Translations under genes and position numbers: made by a program | In this document: positions 48,354-62,160 of the stretch, in pieces | Numbering within the stretch: the stretch's first letter is position 1 | How the letters are laid out: every line of letters starts with the position of its first letter | The notes under the pieces: model-generated | Told to the model about the DNA's origin: nothing | The model's database searches: none | What the model saw: the letters and a program-made list of their open reading frames with translations, nothing else | Source: Straminergon stramineum | Lineage: Eukaryota > Streptophyta > Bryopsida > Hypnales > Calliergonaceae | Assembly: GCA_963920665.1 (NCBI GenBank) | Contig: OY987266.1 | Span: forward strand, 19,456,248 to 19,520,247 | Direction of reading: 5' to 3' | DNA length: 64,000 nt

Positions 48354-51300
48354 GATTAGGTTTGTTGGTCACACAATGGAATCCAGTTATTAACTATATC
48401 TTCCGATTCAATGGTTGTTGTAAGGGCTCTTGGAGAGATAATACTTGTCTCTTTTCCAGTTGGGGACATGGGATATGCTGTTGTTAGTGCGTTTCATTTG
48501 AGTATTCGATTTCGTCTATCTGAGAGTTCACTTCATATTGATAAAGAAGTCTTTGATATTACGAGTGGAGAATTGGTATATACCCTTGGTCAAGAGCCTA
48601 CTCTTGAAAGCCCTTGTAAGCAATGGCACCTTACACCAGGAAGGTATTTAGCATCTGGTTTACCTATATCGGTGTCGGAGGTTCCCTCTACAGAGGCAAC
48701 TCCCAGATCGTCAACTTCTTTCGCTCCTGAGAAGCCTTTGCCAAACATAGTTAAGCTTGAGACAAGAATAGAGGTTGTAGCACTTGACAACGACGATTCA
48801 AATAAATCATCTCCACCACACAAGCTCTTCAAACAATCTCACGATCCACCTCTGAAGGTGGAAGGGACGTCATTTGTGAGAGTTCCATTATTAGTAACAA
48901 CATTGGAGTGTGATAATGGACAATCCATTGTCTCTTATCTACGAAAGCTCGTTTACATGAAAGGTTCGAGGAACCCATTTAAGAAGGCTGACTATGCTAC
49001 AATTCCAATTCACTACGTTAATTTCATTCCACCTTTGTTTAATGGTGATGTTATTTTTGAGTTGCCTCAAGTACGATGCTCTGCGTCCCTTGGTTAGACA
49101 AAGCTCTTGAGTGGAATGGAAAAACACTATGATGGGCACGTTTGGTCAAACACTCATACAACAAACATAAAAAACGAAGATGGGTTGACATTCCGTCTAT
49201 CTTCATGTGTGGGTCATCTTCGTTGTAACAACACTATGTGTGACTTTGTTACTCGAAAGCATCGTGGAGCACTAGTCAACGAGATTGAATGGGACGGTTG
49301 TTCTCCCGTCATATTTGAGATTGGACCTCACCCTCCTTCTAGATCAACTATCACATGCAAGATTTGCTCTTTTGTTCCTTCATGTATTGCAAGTTGCCCA
49401 ACTAAAATATACTATATTCTTGGGAAAGAAGACATGAGGCGTGCTTGTACTCATTTTGGAAATCACGAGCACCATGTGAAAGTTGGAGCCTACCGTGATT
49501 CCAAGGAGAGAACTCGGTCACTAATTGCAGATCAAGTCGAGAGGAATCCAACTGGAACCAATTCTTCTATCATCCTAGAGGCAAGCAAAGAATTTTTAGA
49601 GGAGTTGCTTCTTCGGTGTGAAGGTACCTCTACAGCTAAATTCGGATTAGATGAACTCATGCCAGTTCTCAAGAAGTGCAAATTCATGAGTTTGCCCAAT
49701 ATTAGAAATGAAGTCACTACCTTTAAGTATTTTCAAAGGTTTGGTGTCATGGACAGCATCACAAAGCTTCGAGGATGTAGCAATTGGGCTTACGTTCAAG
49801 AGAATAAGTTTCCTAGTCAAGGATTGGATTCAGATAAAGTTTTTGTCTTCAAGATATCTTAGATAGGTCCAGGTAGTGGTGTTGATTTGGTGACACGAAT
49901 GCAACCTGGTGGTGACCTTGAAGATGCTTGGATCATGTTTGATCATGTCAAGCGAGTGAAGCATTGGATGACAATTGCGTGTCATGTTTATGACTCTAGT
50001 TACTGTTGTGTGATGACCATTGCAGTTTGCAACATGCAATTTGAGGATTCAATTGCCCAAAGCTAATTTTGGATTAATTTGAATGTAGTGATGGGAAGGT
50101 ATGGTATTTCCCTACCCTATTTCAAGGGCTTTATGGCAGACTGTGCACAAGCAAACTAGAATGCAGTAAGAATTATTTATGGGAGTGGTGACTTGAACAA
50201 GCCGATGGTGGATCGAGAGCGCACATGTCTCTTCCACTAGACTCAATCAATGGAAAAGCATAAGGTAGCAGACATTCGTGCCGAACTTCAAGATCAACAT
50301 CGAAAGTTGTGTAAGCAATATAAAGATGCCACATCGCCGTTGAAGTCCGACATCTGATTTCACGCCATTCAAGCATGGTGGCATACTACTGGTGCAATGA
50401 TTGAAGATGGGCTCCAAAGGTTGGAATTGTGGTTAGCATTCTGGCACTTCCGATATAGACAATGGGGAGAATTCATGCAGATTGTGAGTTTCTTAACATC
50501 TTGCATTCGTTTATTATGTGCAATCTTCATAAGTTATATGAAATATTGTTTTCATTTGTATGGAATTGAGATTCTTGTTTCACATATAGAGATGTTGCCC
50601 CAATTGACATCTATTGCATTCTTTTGTATCAGTTGATTAGATCACATCTTCACCATAAGCCTTCAATTTGTTATTTTTTCATTTTATAATTGTTGTTTCA
50701 TTGTACAGGATTTTTCGCCAAATGAACTTGCAAAAATGCCTTTATGCAACTTGACTAAGACGGTACACAATAAATGGTTACAATAGTTCCTAAATAGAGG
50801 GAATGATTTATACGTGGCAATTGTTGACGACTATGTTAGGGCATTCATGCAGATGGTTCAATACTATCAGTTTTTAAAAGGTGAAAACCCTGGTACCGGT
50901 CCAGGAAAAGAAGAACTTTAGCTTCGAGTAGGAGTAGAGGTATGGGATGCGCACAGGAAAACCTAAAGGACTTAATGATGCCATGGCAATTCTCCTAGGT
51001 GTTGGAGAATATTGCATTAGGGATCCACATTTTGAAGGTGAAGAAGTTTTCGGATCTCAATTGCGAATGTCTAATTTGCCTCCAGGGTCTTGAGAAGATT
51101 CACACCGCCCCGACAAAGTGAATTTTTCTAGACCACCTGGAGGAACAAGATCGACCCGTGCAAGTGCATCTGTTATTCATTTGGATACGATTTCTAAAGA
51201 AGCATTACCTATTGCACCCAATGAAGAAACAGAGTTGTAGATGCCTACGAATCCATTGAACGCCTATCCAACCTTAGAGGCCACTTGAGTGACAAGTGTT

Positions 51301-52179
51301 GGAGAGGGTGTTTGTGATGAATCACAATGGCATATTGCTCGATTGCCCAAGACATCGGCCAAAGTTTGCTTTGCCTTACAAGCCCTTACACAGAAAAAAT
51401 GTGTGGCAAGGATTGTACAAGACAACAAGGGAACTGCAACACCCACATACACAGGCAAAATGGATAATTATAGGAAAAATAGGATTGAAACAATACAGTT
51501 CTTCTTTTGTAACGATGACATTGAGCATTGTGTTAAAGGTTCGAAGAAGAAATGGGTTTTATCTAGACGTGATGTGTCAAGCATTTGGCCCATGAAATTC
51601 AGAACTCATCTCACTTCTAAAGAGATAGTAGATCTTCAGAATGCCAATTTCCATCTTCCCTACTATCTTGAAATCTCCCCCCGTCAATTGTTTGGTAACC
51701 ATGATCTACCAATTGATGTATTAGGAATGCAAGTTCCACCAAATCATGGAGAGTATCCTACTACAAGGTCTGGCAAAAAAATCAGGAGGAATGCTATCTC
51801 CCCAACAACTAAACAAGCCAACAATTGCACTTCAGCACTTACCTTGAAGGCACTTATTCGTCAAGTGATTTTGATACCACATCCTGGGTTTGGTTGCATC
51901 TTACATCTTGACTTAGGTACAACGCTTAACATTGAACAATATACAATTACTGTAGGTTCATATCCTAAATGCAATTGTCCTAATTTTAAAGAAATATCAA
52001 CAAAGGCATTAGGGAAGAGAGGGCAATGGGCAAACTGCAAGCATTTATATTTCCTTTTCATTGTCATATGCCGCTTGAATGCACAAGTAGATGTTTTCAT
52101 GCATGCTCCAAGCTTCAGCTTTGATGAAGTGAAACGGATTCTAGAGAGTGGTATCTTAAGGCCTACAACAAATTTGTAG
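48354..52179 (+). pseudogene. MULE-like transposase with SWIM zinc finger (decayed)
   Basis: One frame runs from about 48354 to 50483, then after a 225-bp intron from 50709, with the C-terminal part at about 51250-52179. Family-type segments: RMQPGGDLEDAWIMFDHVKR, MTIACHVYDSSYCCVMTIA, then FKGFMADCAQAN and, further on, the LAFWHFRYRQWGEFM region. A SWIM finger follows (YPKCNCPNFKEI...WANCKHLYF, CxC...CxH, about 51960-52060). In-frame stops: 49095, 49860, 50064, 50157, 50238, 50355, and others near 50787 and 50919. Most are restored by one transition (for example QANW has TAG for TGG; DIRFHA has TGA for CGA). The frame changes between 50920 and 51290. Catalytic Asp candidates lie in HVYD and FMAD. 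Non-functional. Confidence 0.78.
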
Positions 52180-53489
52180 GTTTGACTAGTTAGTGACTCT
52201 ATGTGCTAATTTAGTGAAGAAGTTCACATGAAGGAACTTCTTGTATTCTGATTCTTTTTTCTATATGTAGTGAGACTACAAGGGCTACTACTTTGTTTAA
52301 GCTATCATTGGTTATATGCTCGTTGTAGCTTAAACTTCCAACACACTTGTTCTTTAATCTTGGATGATTTACTTTCTGATAGACCATAATGTATGTGTGC
52401 CCAAAAATGATCTGATGTACATATTCATTGTGTCAAAGTTTATGTTGATAAACTTAAACTCGTAGAATCCTATGTAGTCCGTGGACTTTAAAGATTACCA
52501 AGTTTAAAGTTATTTCAGTCCACATTAAGATTTGGGAATCTCAGCTAAAATGTGTGTCATGTCATTTCTATAGACTTCATGAGTTATAAAATATAGAGTA
52601 GAATACAAGACCATATTTTCAAAGTGCATTTGTCCATGTTTATGAATTACCTTCTTTTACAGAGTTTAACATCCATGGTTATAGGTTCAGGGTGTATTTA
52701 CATGCTTATAGGTCTATGATTGGTCATTCTGTGACCATGTCCACAATTTTCGATCCACAGTTGTAGGTCCATGTCCACGGTTATAGGACCCCAATTATGT
52801 ATCTTAAAAAATCCATAATATTTTCAAATCGAACATACAAAATTGTCATTTTTTTCTTAAACCTCAAAAGAGACTTTACATAATTTTTGCTTCCATGCTC
52901 AATTTTCCCCGCTCTATGCTCCACGCTTCCGCTCTACGCTTGTATACTAGCTTCATTGGCGGACAGGCCGCCTGAGGTGCAAACAGGTTGTGGAAATGGT
53001 AGATGGCGTTGTAGACGGTTTTTCGAAAAGGCAGATAGGGTCACAAGTAGACAACAATGCAAATGGTCTTTGGTAGCCGTGATAAATTATTTATTCCATG
53101 GTGAAAAACAAAAAAATTGAATGTCACAAGAATCCAAGGGGATGTGGACGTAGACGCTAGTGTCTGCATCCAGACGTCTTGTTAACCCTAGTAATACTAG
53201 ACTAATTGATTTGAAAATGTAATAGGATTTTTTCATCAATTAGTGTGGATATCACTCAAATTTCATTATTAGTGTAGTGTTTTGGAGATGGCTTACATTG
53301 GATAGGTTTTTAATGTAGAATTAAAATTGGCCTCTTAAAATTGAGGTTAGAAAAAAAATTCAGTAATTTCAGTTCAAAAATTTAGTACCAACTATCAAGT
53401 TTGTAAATTTGTAAATTTTTACTAAATTACACTATTGGTAATTCAATGAATATATATATATATATAATTGATTGAAATTTGAAGCAAGG

Positions 53490-54707
53490 TGTCGAGTAGA
53501 GAGGCCTTGTCTTGGGAAAATGCAAGGCTTCTAGCTACAACTAGATGTAGCCCAAATAATGGAAGATCCCATGGCCAAAGTCACAAACATAATAATACCC
53601 CCCCTCCTCCCTCGATGATGCCATATGAACCAAAATACTATCACATTTCCATACACCCCTCCAAAGATGTCATAGAGTCTCAATATACATCATGTGTGGT
53701 AAAAAATAGTAGAAAAAAAGTCATATCCTTCATAAACTCCCCTTGAAGAAGTGTCTGATAGATGAATGAGTGCAACATCTGCTATACAACTTCAAAGTAA
53801 GAGTGTAATATGTCCCTGGAAAGCTAACAAAACTTTCTACAACTTCTCCAAAATTCACTCAAAACTAAGATATTTTCCGATTTTTATGGTCAGTCAAAGT
53901 TCACCCTTCCCAACTCAAAGGCAGCTCACCTATACTTCACTCTCAAGCTCATAACTTTCACATACTACCTCCAAATCAAGAAAATAAACCCATTTTGGAA
54001 AGCTAACATGAATATCTACAAACTCTACTAGTTTCACTCAAATATAAGGTACTTTCCACCTTTTATAGACTACCAAAGCTCACTCTCTTGAAAGTTTGAG
54101 GTAACTCCACAACACTTCACTCCCAAACTCATAACTTACACATACTAACTCCAAACTTCATGAGTGATAGCTTTTTGGAAACATAAAAATAAGATACACA
54201 AGCTCTTAAAATTTCATTACCAAACTCTCCATTTACAATGTACCATGCCCTCTCAAAGTGACGGGTTCCCTAAGCAAACAAGGAGGAAGAAGAAGATGAC
54301 CCTCCACCTCATCCGCCACCTCAACCTCCATGCCATCCACCTAAGCTAGAGGATTTTGGCCACTAAGATGCCACATGGGCCATAATACCCCCATGGACCA
54401 CTTCCTATCCTCGATAAGTCTATCCACATCATCTACGTAAACTTCTAATCCATTAAAAAAAAATAAAAATAAAGAAAAGGTAAAATAAGCTTTCCCTTTT
54501 TTTTTACAACTTCAAAAAAACTAACTAAAATATTAAAATATCTTCAAGTATAGAAATCAAAGAACTAAATGTTTGTCAAATAGAGGTAAAAAAAAAAAGT
54601 TCAAGTGGAGTATGACCCCATTTGTTTCTTGAGACTCTAGAAAAAAACCCTCCAATTTAACAAACAATTATGTATTTTCACATAATGAATGCATTTACAA
54701 TGCGACA
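53490..54707. mobile_element. Solo LTR, second copy (1218 bp), inverted relative to the first
   Basis: Reverse-complement relative of 12912-14305, with the same TGTCG...CGACA ends. Flanks AAGG and ACGG match at three of four bases. It lacks the 180-bp internal duplication. The ORF at 53489-53746 is the LTR's own sequence (also seen at 14043-14327), not a gene. Confidence 0.82.
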
Positions 54708-54709
54708 AC

Positions 54710-56540
54710 GGAGAACAACAAAATCTTCGTATTGAAACAACACTAATCATTTTGTTCATACTAAACATGAAGATACATACAAACCAAAAAATCACCCTCT
54801 AGAATTGGGTATGTTTTTTGGCCTTTCAATATTAAGATGGACCTTCATGCCTCTTACACAACTCACAGGGAGAGGAACTTTTGATTTTCAAAGAAGGCAA
54901 TACAACATTTTTGAATTGTATTGGCAAGGCCTTTTGCTACAATACAATTCTTCAAAAAAAATTGTATCGATCTATCTATTATAATACTATATAGTTACAT
55001 CAAAGACTTCAATTGAATTGAAAGTATTCTTATAAATCCTATGGCAATATTCATTCCACCTATAATACTTTCATAGGACATCCAACCATAACTTTAAGAA
55101 TGCTAAGAAAAGAATCCAACATTTACTAATAAAAATAGTTATTCTATTTATCTCTATTTCAACACTTTATGTGTAAAAACCCAATTTTTATGCTAAAAAG
55201 GTATATGAAAAGTGTCAAAAACAATTTCACTTTTCAGATCTATAGTGTTTGGTAACTTGGTATACTAGTAATAAATATTCTTAAGATTTTGAGAGTTCCA
55301 AACATAAATAACAAGGGAAAAAAAATCTCTCAGCAAAATACATACCTTGATACCTTCCTTTTTTCTTTTTCAAGTGTAAATAAGGAAACCCATAGGATCA
55401 TGGAAACCTACTCTCTAAGGAAGAAACACCCCAAAAGTGATACTTTTGATGGTCCAACTATCACAAAGGTCAAGCGGACACAAAATGTGATGAGATTTTA
55501 TTGTTGTTCCCTCCTATGTTTAAGATGGCTTTTAGTCAAGTTATGCCATCTTAAAATATAATTTTAGCAAGAAAAAATCATGCCATTTTAGTAGATATGG
55601 ATGAAAAAGTAATAAAATCATCCAAAAAAAGTCAAAAAAGAACATTCGGATTTAGATCAAATTATGAGGTCAAAATTTTAAGTAAAATTTAATTTGATAA
55701 TTTTAGTTAGTAGAAATTAGTAGATGAAGTTTTAGTGTACCTAATAGCGGTCAAACTTCATCTATTGGTAATTTTCAATAGAAAAGTTAGATCTTTCAAT
55801 GTAATAACGTTTTGAAATTTAATTTTCTGCTTTATAAGTAAAATTACCGAAACCCTAGAAATATTAAGTTTAGAATAGATTGAAGCAATCATTTTTCAAT
55901 TGTTTAGGAAGTGTAAAGTAGGTGGCTCTAATAACATTTTCTTTTGGGGTATTATTGGCTATTCTTACTACTTGAAATAAAGTTAACTAGAAATATTATT
56001 GTTTTATTAATATGTTTTGGCTATAAACTTTCTCAAATGGATGAATGAATGTGGCTATATTAGTTGACAAAAATGTAGTGAAGGAGAAAATTTTCATGTT
56101 TTTCAAAAACAAACATTTGGCAACAACCTCATATTTCAAAAGACTTCAATTGGTCATCTCCTAGAATTTAATTGTAGTAAGTGCCTTACATAAAAAATAA
56201 TGCTTTTCAACCAACTAAAATACTAACTAAAAGTGAACTTAAAAGAGTTTGCAAATAGCAAGCATGTGAAGTGTAAATCCCCCAAGTGGAAAAAAACACA
56301 AAAATGTTGCTTAGCTTTGTATTCTCTATAATACTATAGTACTATAGGGTTTTCTAACAAGCTTTAATCTTGCCAAAAAATAGCATTCTACAATTTTTGC
56401 CACTTTTTGTCAACTCTCCGTCCATCATACACCTTGTCAAATCGAAAGGTCTCAAGAGGGAAGTGGTTTTGACTAAACATGCCTGCAATTGAAGTGAAGT
56501 GCTTTGTCAATCAATTTTGAAGTTTGTTTTTTGTGAAGCT
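54710..56540. other. AT-rich intergenic DNA, no gene seen
   Basis: Nothing beyond short spacer ORFs. Confidence 0.6.
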
Positions 56541-56542
56541 CA

Positions 56543-57900
56543 CTATACTATAGAAAAGGTTCTTTCATCTTCTACAAATCTAAGGACTTGAACTATAGCT
56601 ATTTCAATCACCTTCAACCATTCACCAAAATGCTTCTTTAATACATTAGAAGCAAACAATGCCATCCACAACCATATTAATGGATTCAATATCATAGGTT
56701 TTTGCATTGCATTAGTTGCATTAGCCTTCATGACACCCTTAAAGGTAAAGCATTCATGATTGAGTTTGAATTTTGAGAGTATGGGCTTTGAAACAATAGA
56801 ACCACTATATGTTGTTGTTGACAAGAGTAAGCCTTCATAACAAAAAAATGTGCATCAAATAACTCTTTGCATTTTGATGGTAGCCAATATTGAAGGCAAA
56901 CAACTCCCAATGCATCTATTAGTATAGTTGCAAGGAATTGATTTAAAAGGTCCTTGACAAAGGTCTTAGCTATAATTGCAAGGGCCACAACATCACTATT
57001 TTATATGAATAAACATCATATCACATGTTCTACATTAAGAGCATCAACAACTTCAAAGCAAGTTAAACAACTTCAAAATCAAAGAACCCTAAACTTAAAG
57101 AGCGACATCCATAAGCTAAAAATTATTAAGAACTCACTAGTGCACAATTCCTTGATATCTTTCACCAAGATGTTGAAAGCTTCACAAATCAGTGAAGCAT
57201 CTCTTCCATATGATTTTAAATATGTAGCTCAATAAATCTTCTTTCTACACACATATGATAGTTGGTCCGGAAGTCCAAACCCATTCAAATCCAAGCAATG
57301 AGGCATCCAAACAAGTGACATGTTTCTATGCTTATAGTCTAATCATTTCTTGAATTCCATGGACACATTAGAAGAGAAGCTTGTCTTGAGATCACTATAT
57401 AGATAATACGATTGACATTGATATACTTTCACAATATCCAAACAATTATAGATGAAGATGTCACTTTGTTGTCCAAATTTCATGAGGGAGTTTACAATTT
57501 GGAGTAGTGGTAAGAAGCATGACAAAGCCACACGTACAAAGACATCCAACAATAAAGCTAAAAGTGCACAAGCCAATGTATGTTGCTTTTGAGTTGCTTT
57601 GACATCCTTGTTATCCTTTACTAGTTTTGCAACTAGAGTGCAATACATAGAAATCATACAAACAATAGGAGAAAGCATACTCAACCAATGTGTTTTCACT
57701 TGTTTCAAAAGCTTCAAGCCTTTTGTACACAAAACAACAACAAGCTTAGTAATTAAATTTGAAGTTCCGTTGAGGACTAGACCCAAAGTAGACATTAAAT
57801 TGGTTCATCAAAGATTCAATCTTGGCAATGATTAGAAGCTCACCTAGCTCCTTGATGGCTAATTGTGTGCAATGACTAATATAATGAACCCCTTCTATAT
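56543..57900 (-). pseudogene. hAT-like transposase fossil
   Basis: Fragments in shifted frames. 57343-57795 contains GLKLLKQVKTHWLSMLSPI and LPLLQIVNSLMKFGQQSDIF, matching the NVKTRWISML...FAQSRDVF region of plant hAT-like DUF4371 proteins. 56543-56824 contains IAIVQVLRFVEDERTFS, like their C-terminal dimerisation region (VEDERTFS). Stops and frameshifts separate the parts. Composition has drifted to the AT-rich background, indicating an old copy. No termini were identified. Confidence 0.65.
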
Positions 57901-60884
57901 GGGGTTCATTATATCATGTAGAAGTTTTGTAATTCTAGCTCAAGAGCCATGTGCAATTAAAATCATATAAACAAATGACATGAAATGAATAAAAGGAAAA
58001 ACATAAATAAAAACCACATCACATGCACACATCAAATCAAATGAATAAAACCATATAAGACATTGTATATAATATAGTATCTAAAATACATCAGCTCCAT
58101 TTGCACCAAATGAGGGAAATTTCTTAACTAGATAAATCTTGCTTACACCTCCATAATTGCCGATGGCATCAACAATGAAAATCAACAACTTTGTAGTTGA
58201 TTCGCCTTGTGTGACCCTCTTGTAAGCATTTATTTACCCGCAACCAAATTCTTGTTTTGTTTGAGTTTTTTGTACTAAGTGGGTACCTAAGTGTGGTCCA
58301 TTGTGCCTTTTAAGTAGGAAACCTTTTTTAAGTTCCTTAATGTACACAAAACCGCAAGAAAGTCAAGGAGATCTAATCGAATTGGAAGAACAATGTGAGT
58401 GGTCAAATTAATCAAGCCACAATGATTTGCTAAGGGAAGTAGTGAAAGTCTAAAACTTTAACATTACTAAGTTGTCAAGAATATTATGGAAATTTCAAAA
58501 ACATAAAGCTCAAAGTAATCCGACCTTCCTACTGTAGCAAAAGATATGGCTAGATGAAGTTTAGTCTTTCGAAAGGCTATGTAAACTTCGTCCCCCTTTT
58601 CCTTCTAGATCCCTATTTAAATTTGACTTGAAATCTGGTCTAATTACTTAAGTTAAAAAATACTTATTGATTCCTAAGTTTTGATTTGAATGACTTCTTT
58701 TCTATGACTTTCATCCAATTTCCTTTCAAGACTTCATCCTACTATAATTCCTAGAGTTTTGAGTATTTTTGAGAGTTTAAACTATGGTTGGACTCCCCTA
58801 GATTTTCTTAAAGATTTTCTAACTCTAACTTTCTACTTTGGTTAACTTCCTAAGTCCTTATACTAAATCTTCTTGATTCTATGTCACAATTTTACTTCTA
58901 GCAGTTTACTATTTTGGAACTTTGATATTTTATACTAATAGGTGCTATTTCTAAATTTCCAAAATTCTAAGGCAATTGTGGATTGGACTTTCCAAGTGAA
59001 AGTTATACATGGATGAAGTTTCACTGGTAATTGGTACTTCAAACTTCATCCACTATTTTCTACTACTTTACAATTTGAAACTAGCTTTTCAATTTACTTT
59101 TGACTTCTAATGGTTATTTTATAACTTTTTTTTGTTCTTGTTCCAATTGGATGAACTTTGTTAAGTTTCATCCACTCTATAACCTAATCTTCATCCACCT
59201 CTATCTTCTTTGTTTGAACTTTGATTTCTATGTATTTTATGCTTTTGAAAATCTCTAGACTTCTACTATAGGATTCTAAGTTCAAAGCTAACCTGGATCT
59301 TCATCATAATGATTAAACTTACCCCTATGCCTCGGCCCTAGTTAAAACTTGCTAATTAAGACAATTTAAAGAAAATTGAAGAGTTTAACAACATACCTCA
59401 AGCCTTGATTTGTCAAATAGGTGGTGAAATATACCCTCAAACTCCTACTTTTGTACCATCATGTCTAGATTTGAATTTTTGTGTTCATTGCTAAGTTTTA
59501 TAAGTTTTTAATACAAGAGTTGGAATACACTAATTCTACTTGATCTAAATCTCCATCTTTCCTACTTCACCTTCTCTTTTATTTTCCACTCCTTCTCTTT
59601 TCCACTCCTTTTCCTTCACCACTATTCAAATCCAACTATTTGTATTCCAATGGTTGACTTTGAATGAAATAGAATAATTGATTCAATCTTCAAGAAAATA
59701 ATTGACTTCTAGAAACTCCTATCTCCTATCCAATTCAATTATTGTTTAATCTATCTTCTAATGGTCTAAATTGCCTCTTTTGGATTTCTACCTAATCCTT
59801 ATCAAATGCTAATCTTTCAACTTCGAAATTGTCTCTTTATTCTCTCATTTCAATTCTACATGATATGTCAACAACTCTTCACCCTCTTTTCTATATGTGT
59901 AGCTCTAATTGTTGTTCTTTCTTGCAAATTGAGTTCAAGTGTGAGAGGTTGCAATTAGTCTTGGCTTGGTTAGTTCTTCCTCCCTTCTCTTTTATGAATT
60001 ATGAAAATTGAAGAGTTCTAGTAATTTTTGACTTCTCTCCTTTCCCCTCCTATGCTAATCCTACACTACTCTATATTTCTATTCTATTTTAATTGTGAAA
60101 CACCTAAGAGATTTGCAAGTTTTATTTTGGTTTTGGTTTAGTCTTCAAGAAAAAGAAATACAAGTTAGTATCCAATCCAATATAGACTAGATTAGCACAA
60201 GCCAACATCTGGCTCATTCACCCCTACACTTTCATTGCCATGTGGTGGCTTGTGATTGGTTATACCCCCTCTAAGGCTTGGAAATTTCAATCCCCTTTCT
60301 ACTCAATTGTGGGGCAGTTTTATTGTTTTTGAAGGGCCGATTTGGGGGCTTTCCTACTTCTAAAATTTAGTACTATAATTTTTTTGGAATTTTCAATACC
60401 AAGGATTTTTGTCTCTTCGGTACAATCTTTTGAACACTAACAAAATAAGCACTTTGGGGCAAAAAATATAATTTTTTGACACCCAAGGAACAATTCCTTT
60501 GCAATTTGGTTCACAACTTTTGGAGACTAAACTTGGTCCATTTCCAAAGATCTTTTGGAAACAAATTTTGGTGCAATAAGACAAAAGATCACAATTGTAC
60601 TAATCTTTTGGGAACTTTCTTTAAAACATCTATAGTCAAAGGTTTACCATATTTTTGCTAACTACTAAATTGCCAAAACATCTAGAGTCATACCTCCACC
60701 ATGTTTTTGGTAAATCTCTAAATTCTAAAAAATCATGAAACTCATAAAATCAAAGTTCCATTGTGGTGGACAAAACCATGGATCTACTACAATATTTTCA
60801 ACATGGTTAACTAACAATTATTAGTCAAAAAATACACATTGACATGTTAGTACACCCGAGTTAGTACAAAACCAAAAATACAAA
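57901..60884. other. AT-rich intergenic DNA, no gene seen
   Basis: Long TTC/ACT-rich stretches without supported features. Confidence 0.6.
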
Positions 60885-60889
60885 CAAAT

Positions 60890-62155
60890 TGTCACGGCCC
60901 TAGTAACACCTTATAGCTCCAACCAAACTTCAAGAGCCCTTCATAGCTTTTAAGGCTCACCACGCTTCAATACTAGTATCACTTAGGTCCAACTAACTAA
61001 CACTACACATGCTAAGTCTTAGTGCCCAGGACTTCTAGCATGCACTCCACTCGTGACACTTAGCATATCACTTGGTGACATGGGGTGGAACTTCCATCTT
61101 ACTGTGCTAGGACTCATGGTAGCACTACTCACCATGATCCTCACTGCCCTTGGTTGTCACCCCACTTCATACTAGGCCCGTTGTGTATTTATTACTCTCA
61201 CACCAACACTAATTGGGACTCACAATTTGGGACACATTACCAAAGTCCTAGCAAGGAGTAGGACTCCAACCAACCAATGCCCTGGGACACACACACAAGT
61301 GTCCCAAGGAGCCTTGAAGCCGGTGGTGAAGTTACATCACCACCCATGAGTCACCGGAACTCACTAAAGCTCCAAGAGGGAGTGAGGAGGGAGACCAACC
61401 CCTCCTACAATATTCTCTGTAGGATTTGGTAGACCCTCCCCTTGTGGATCAAAGGGACTTCCCCAACCCCCTTGGGTTTTAGAAGACCTCCCGTTCCCAA
61501 TAGAAATCCCCAAATTCTCCCTCCGTTTGGACTTCCGAACTTCCAAACGGCATAACTTTGCCGTCAAGGCTCCAAATCCCACATGTGAGCCCATTTTGGA
61601 TATTTGCGCGACTAGTAAATATCGATGGATTGCTCACTTGTCCCATTTGGACAAGTTCTCACAAAGTTATGGCCCTCCAAAGATTCGGGTCCATTGGGAG
61701 TAGTATCACAACTTCACCACGACCCTTCTCTTTGGCCATAACTTTTGGCTTATGTCTTAGAACCTCGTAATGCTTGGCATTCTAGGTTCCTTGTCTTTGT
61801 ATCTTTCCAATGATATGCTTCATGCCATGCTTTGTTGAGTGATTCTTTAGGAACCCCTCACACCTAGCCTTTGAATGTCCCAGTGACACTACGACACTCC
61901 TAACTTTGAATGGCCATAACTTCTAGCCTACTAGTCCAAATCACTTGTTCTTTGGACGGTTAGAAGCGTATTCTCAAGAGCTTTTCAAGAATGTATGACA
62001 TGACACTATGACCTTCTTAACCTATTGCGCCCTATTTGCTCGGGAGTCTCTCATTTCTTCCTTCTTAGCCTATTGCAAGGCTTGGGAAGTCACCCCCAAG
62101 GTCCCCCTTCCTCACTAAGGCACTTTAGGCATCCCAAGGAGATAGGGGCGTGACA
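60890..62155. mobile_element. Solo LTR, 1266 bp, with 5-bp TSD
   Basis: Begins TGTCACGGCCC and ends GGGGCGTGACA (TG...CA), flanked by the perfect duplication CAAAT at 60885-60889 and 62156-62160. The interior is GC-richer than its surroundings and has no coding frame. TGTCACG termini and a 5-bp TSD fit a Ty3/gypsy-type LTR left by LTR-LTR recombination. Confidence 0.9.
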
Positions 62156-62160
62156 CAAAT

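Larger units (their letters stand above)
40960..53279. mobile_element. 12.3-kb element with CACTA-type termini
   Basis: The left end reads CACTACACTAATAATGAAAT at 40960 on; the reverse complement of the same 22 bp ends at 53279. Flanking triplets are ATT and TTT, close to the 3-bp TSD expected for CACTA elements but with one mismatch. Subterminal regions share GGGTTGACAA / GGGTTAACAA and GCGTC blocks. Inside lie a decayed MULE-like/SWIM transposase (plus), an acidic small ORF (minus), several tandem repeats and two small insertions. CACTA termini with a MULE-like enzyme is an unexpected pairing, so the two may be nested elements. Confidence 0.6.

Noticed and set aside
48411..49097. Independent gene upstream of the MULE-like ORF
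   Set aside because: Same frame as the ORF beginning at 49107 and divided from it by one TAG; part of the same decayed gene.
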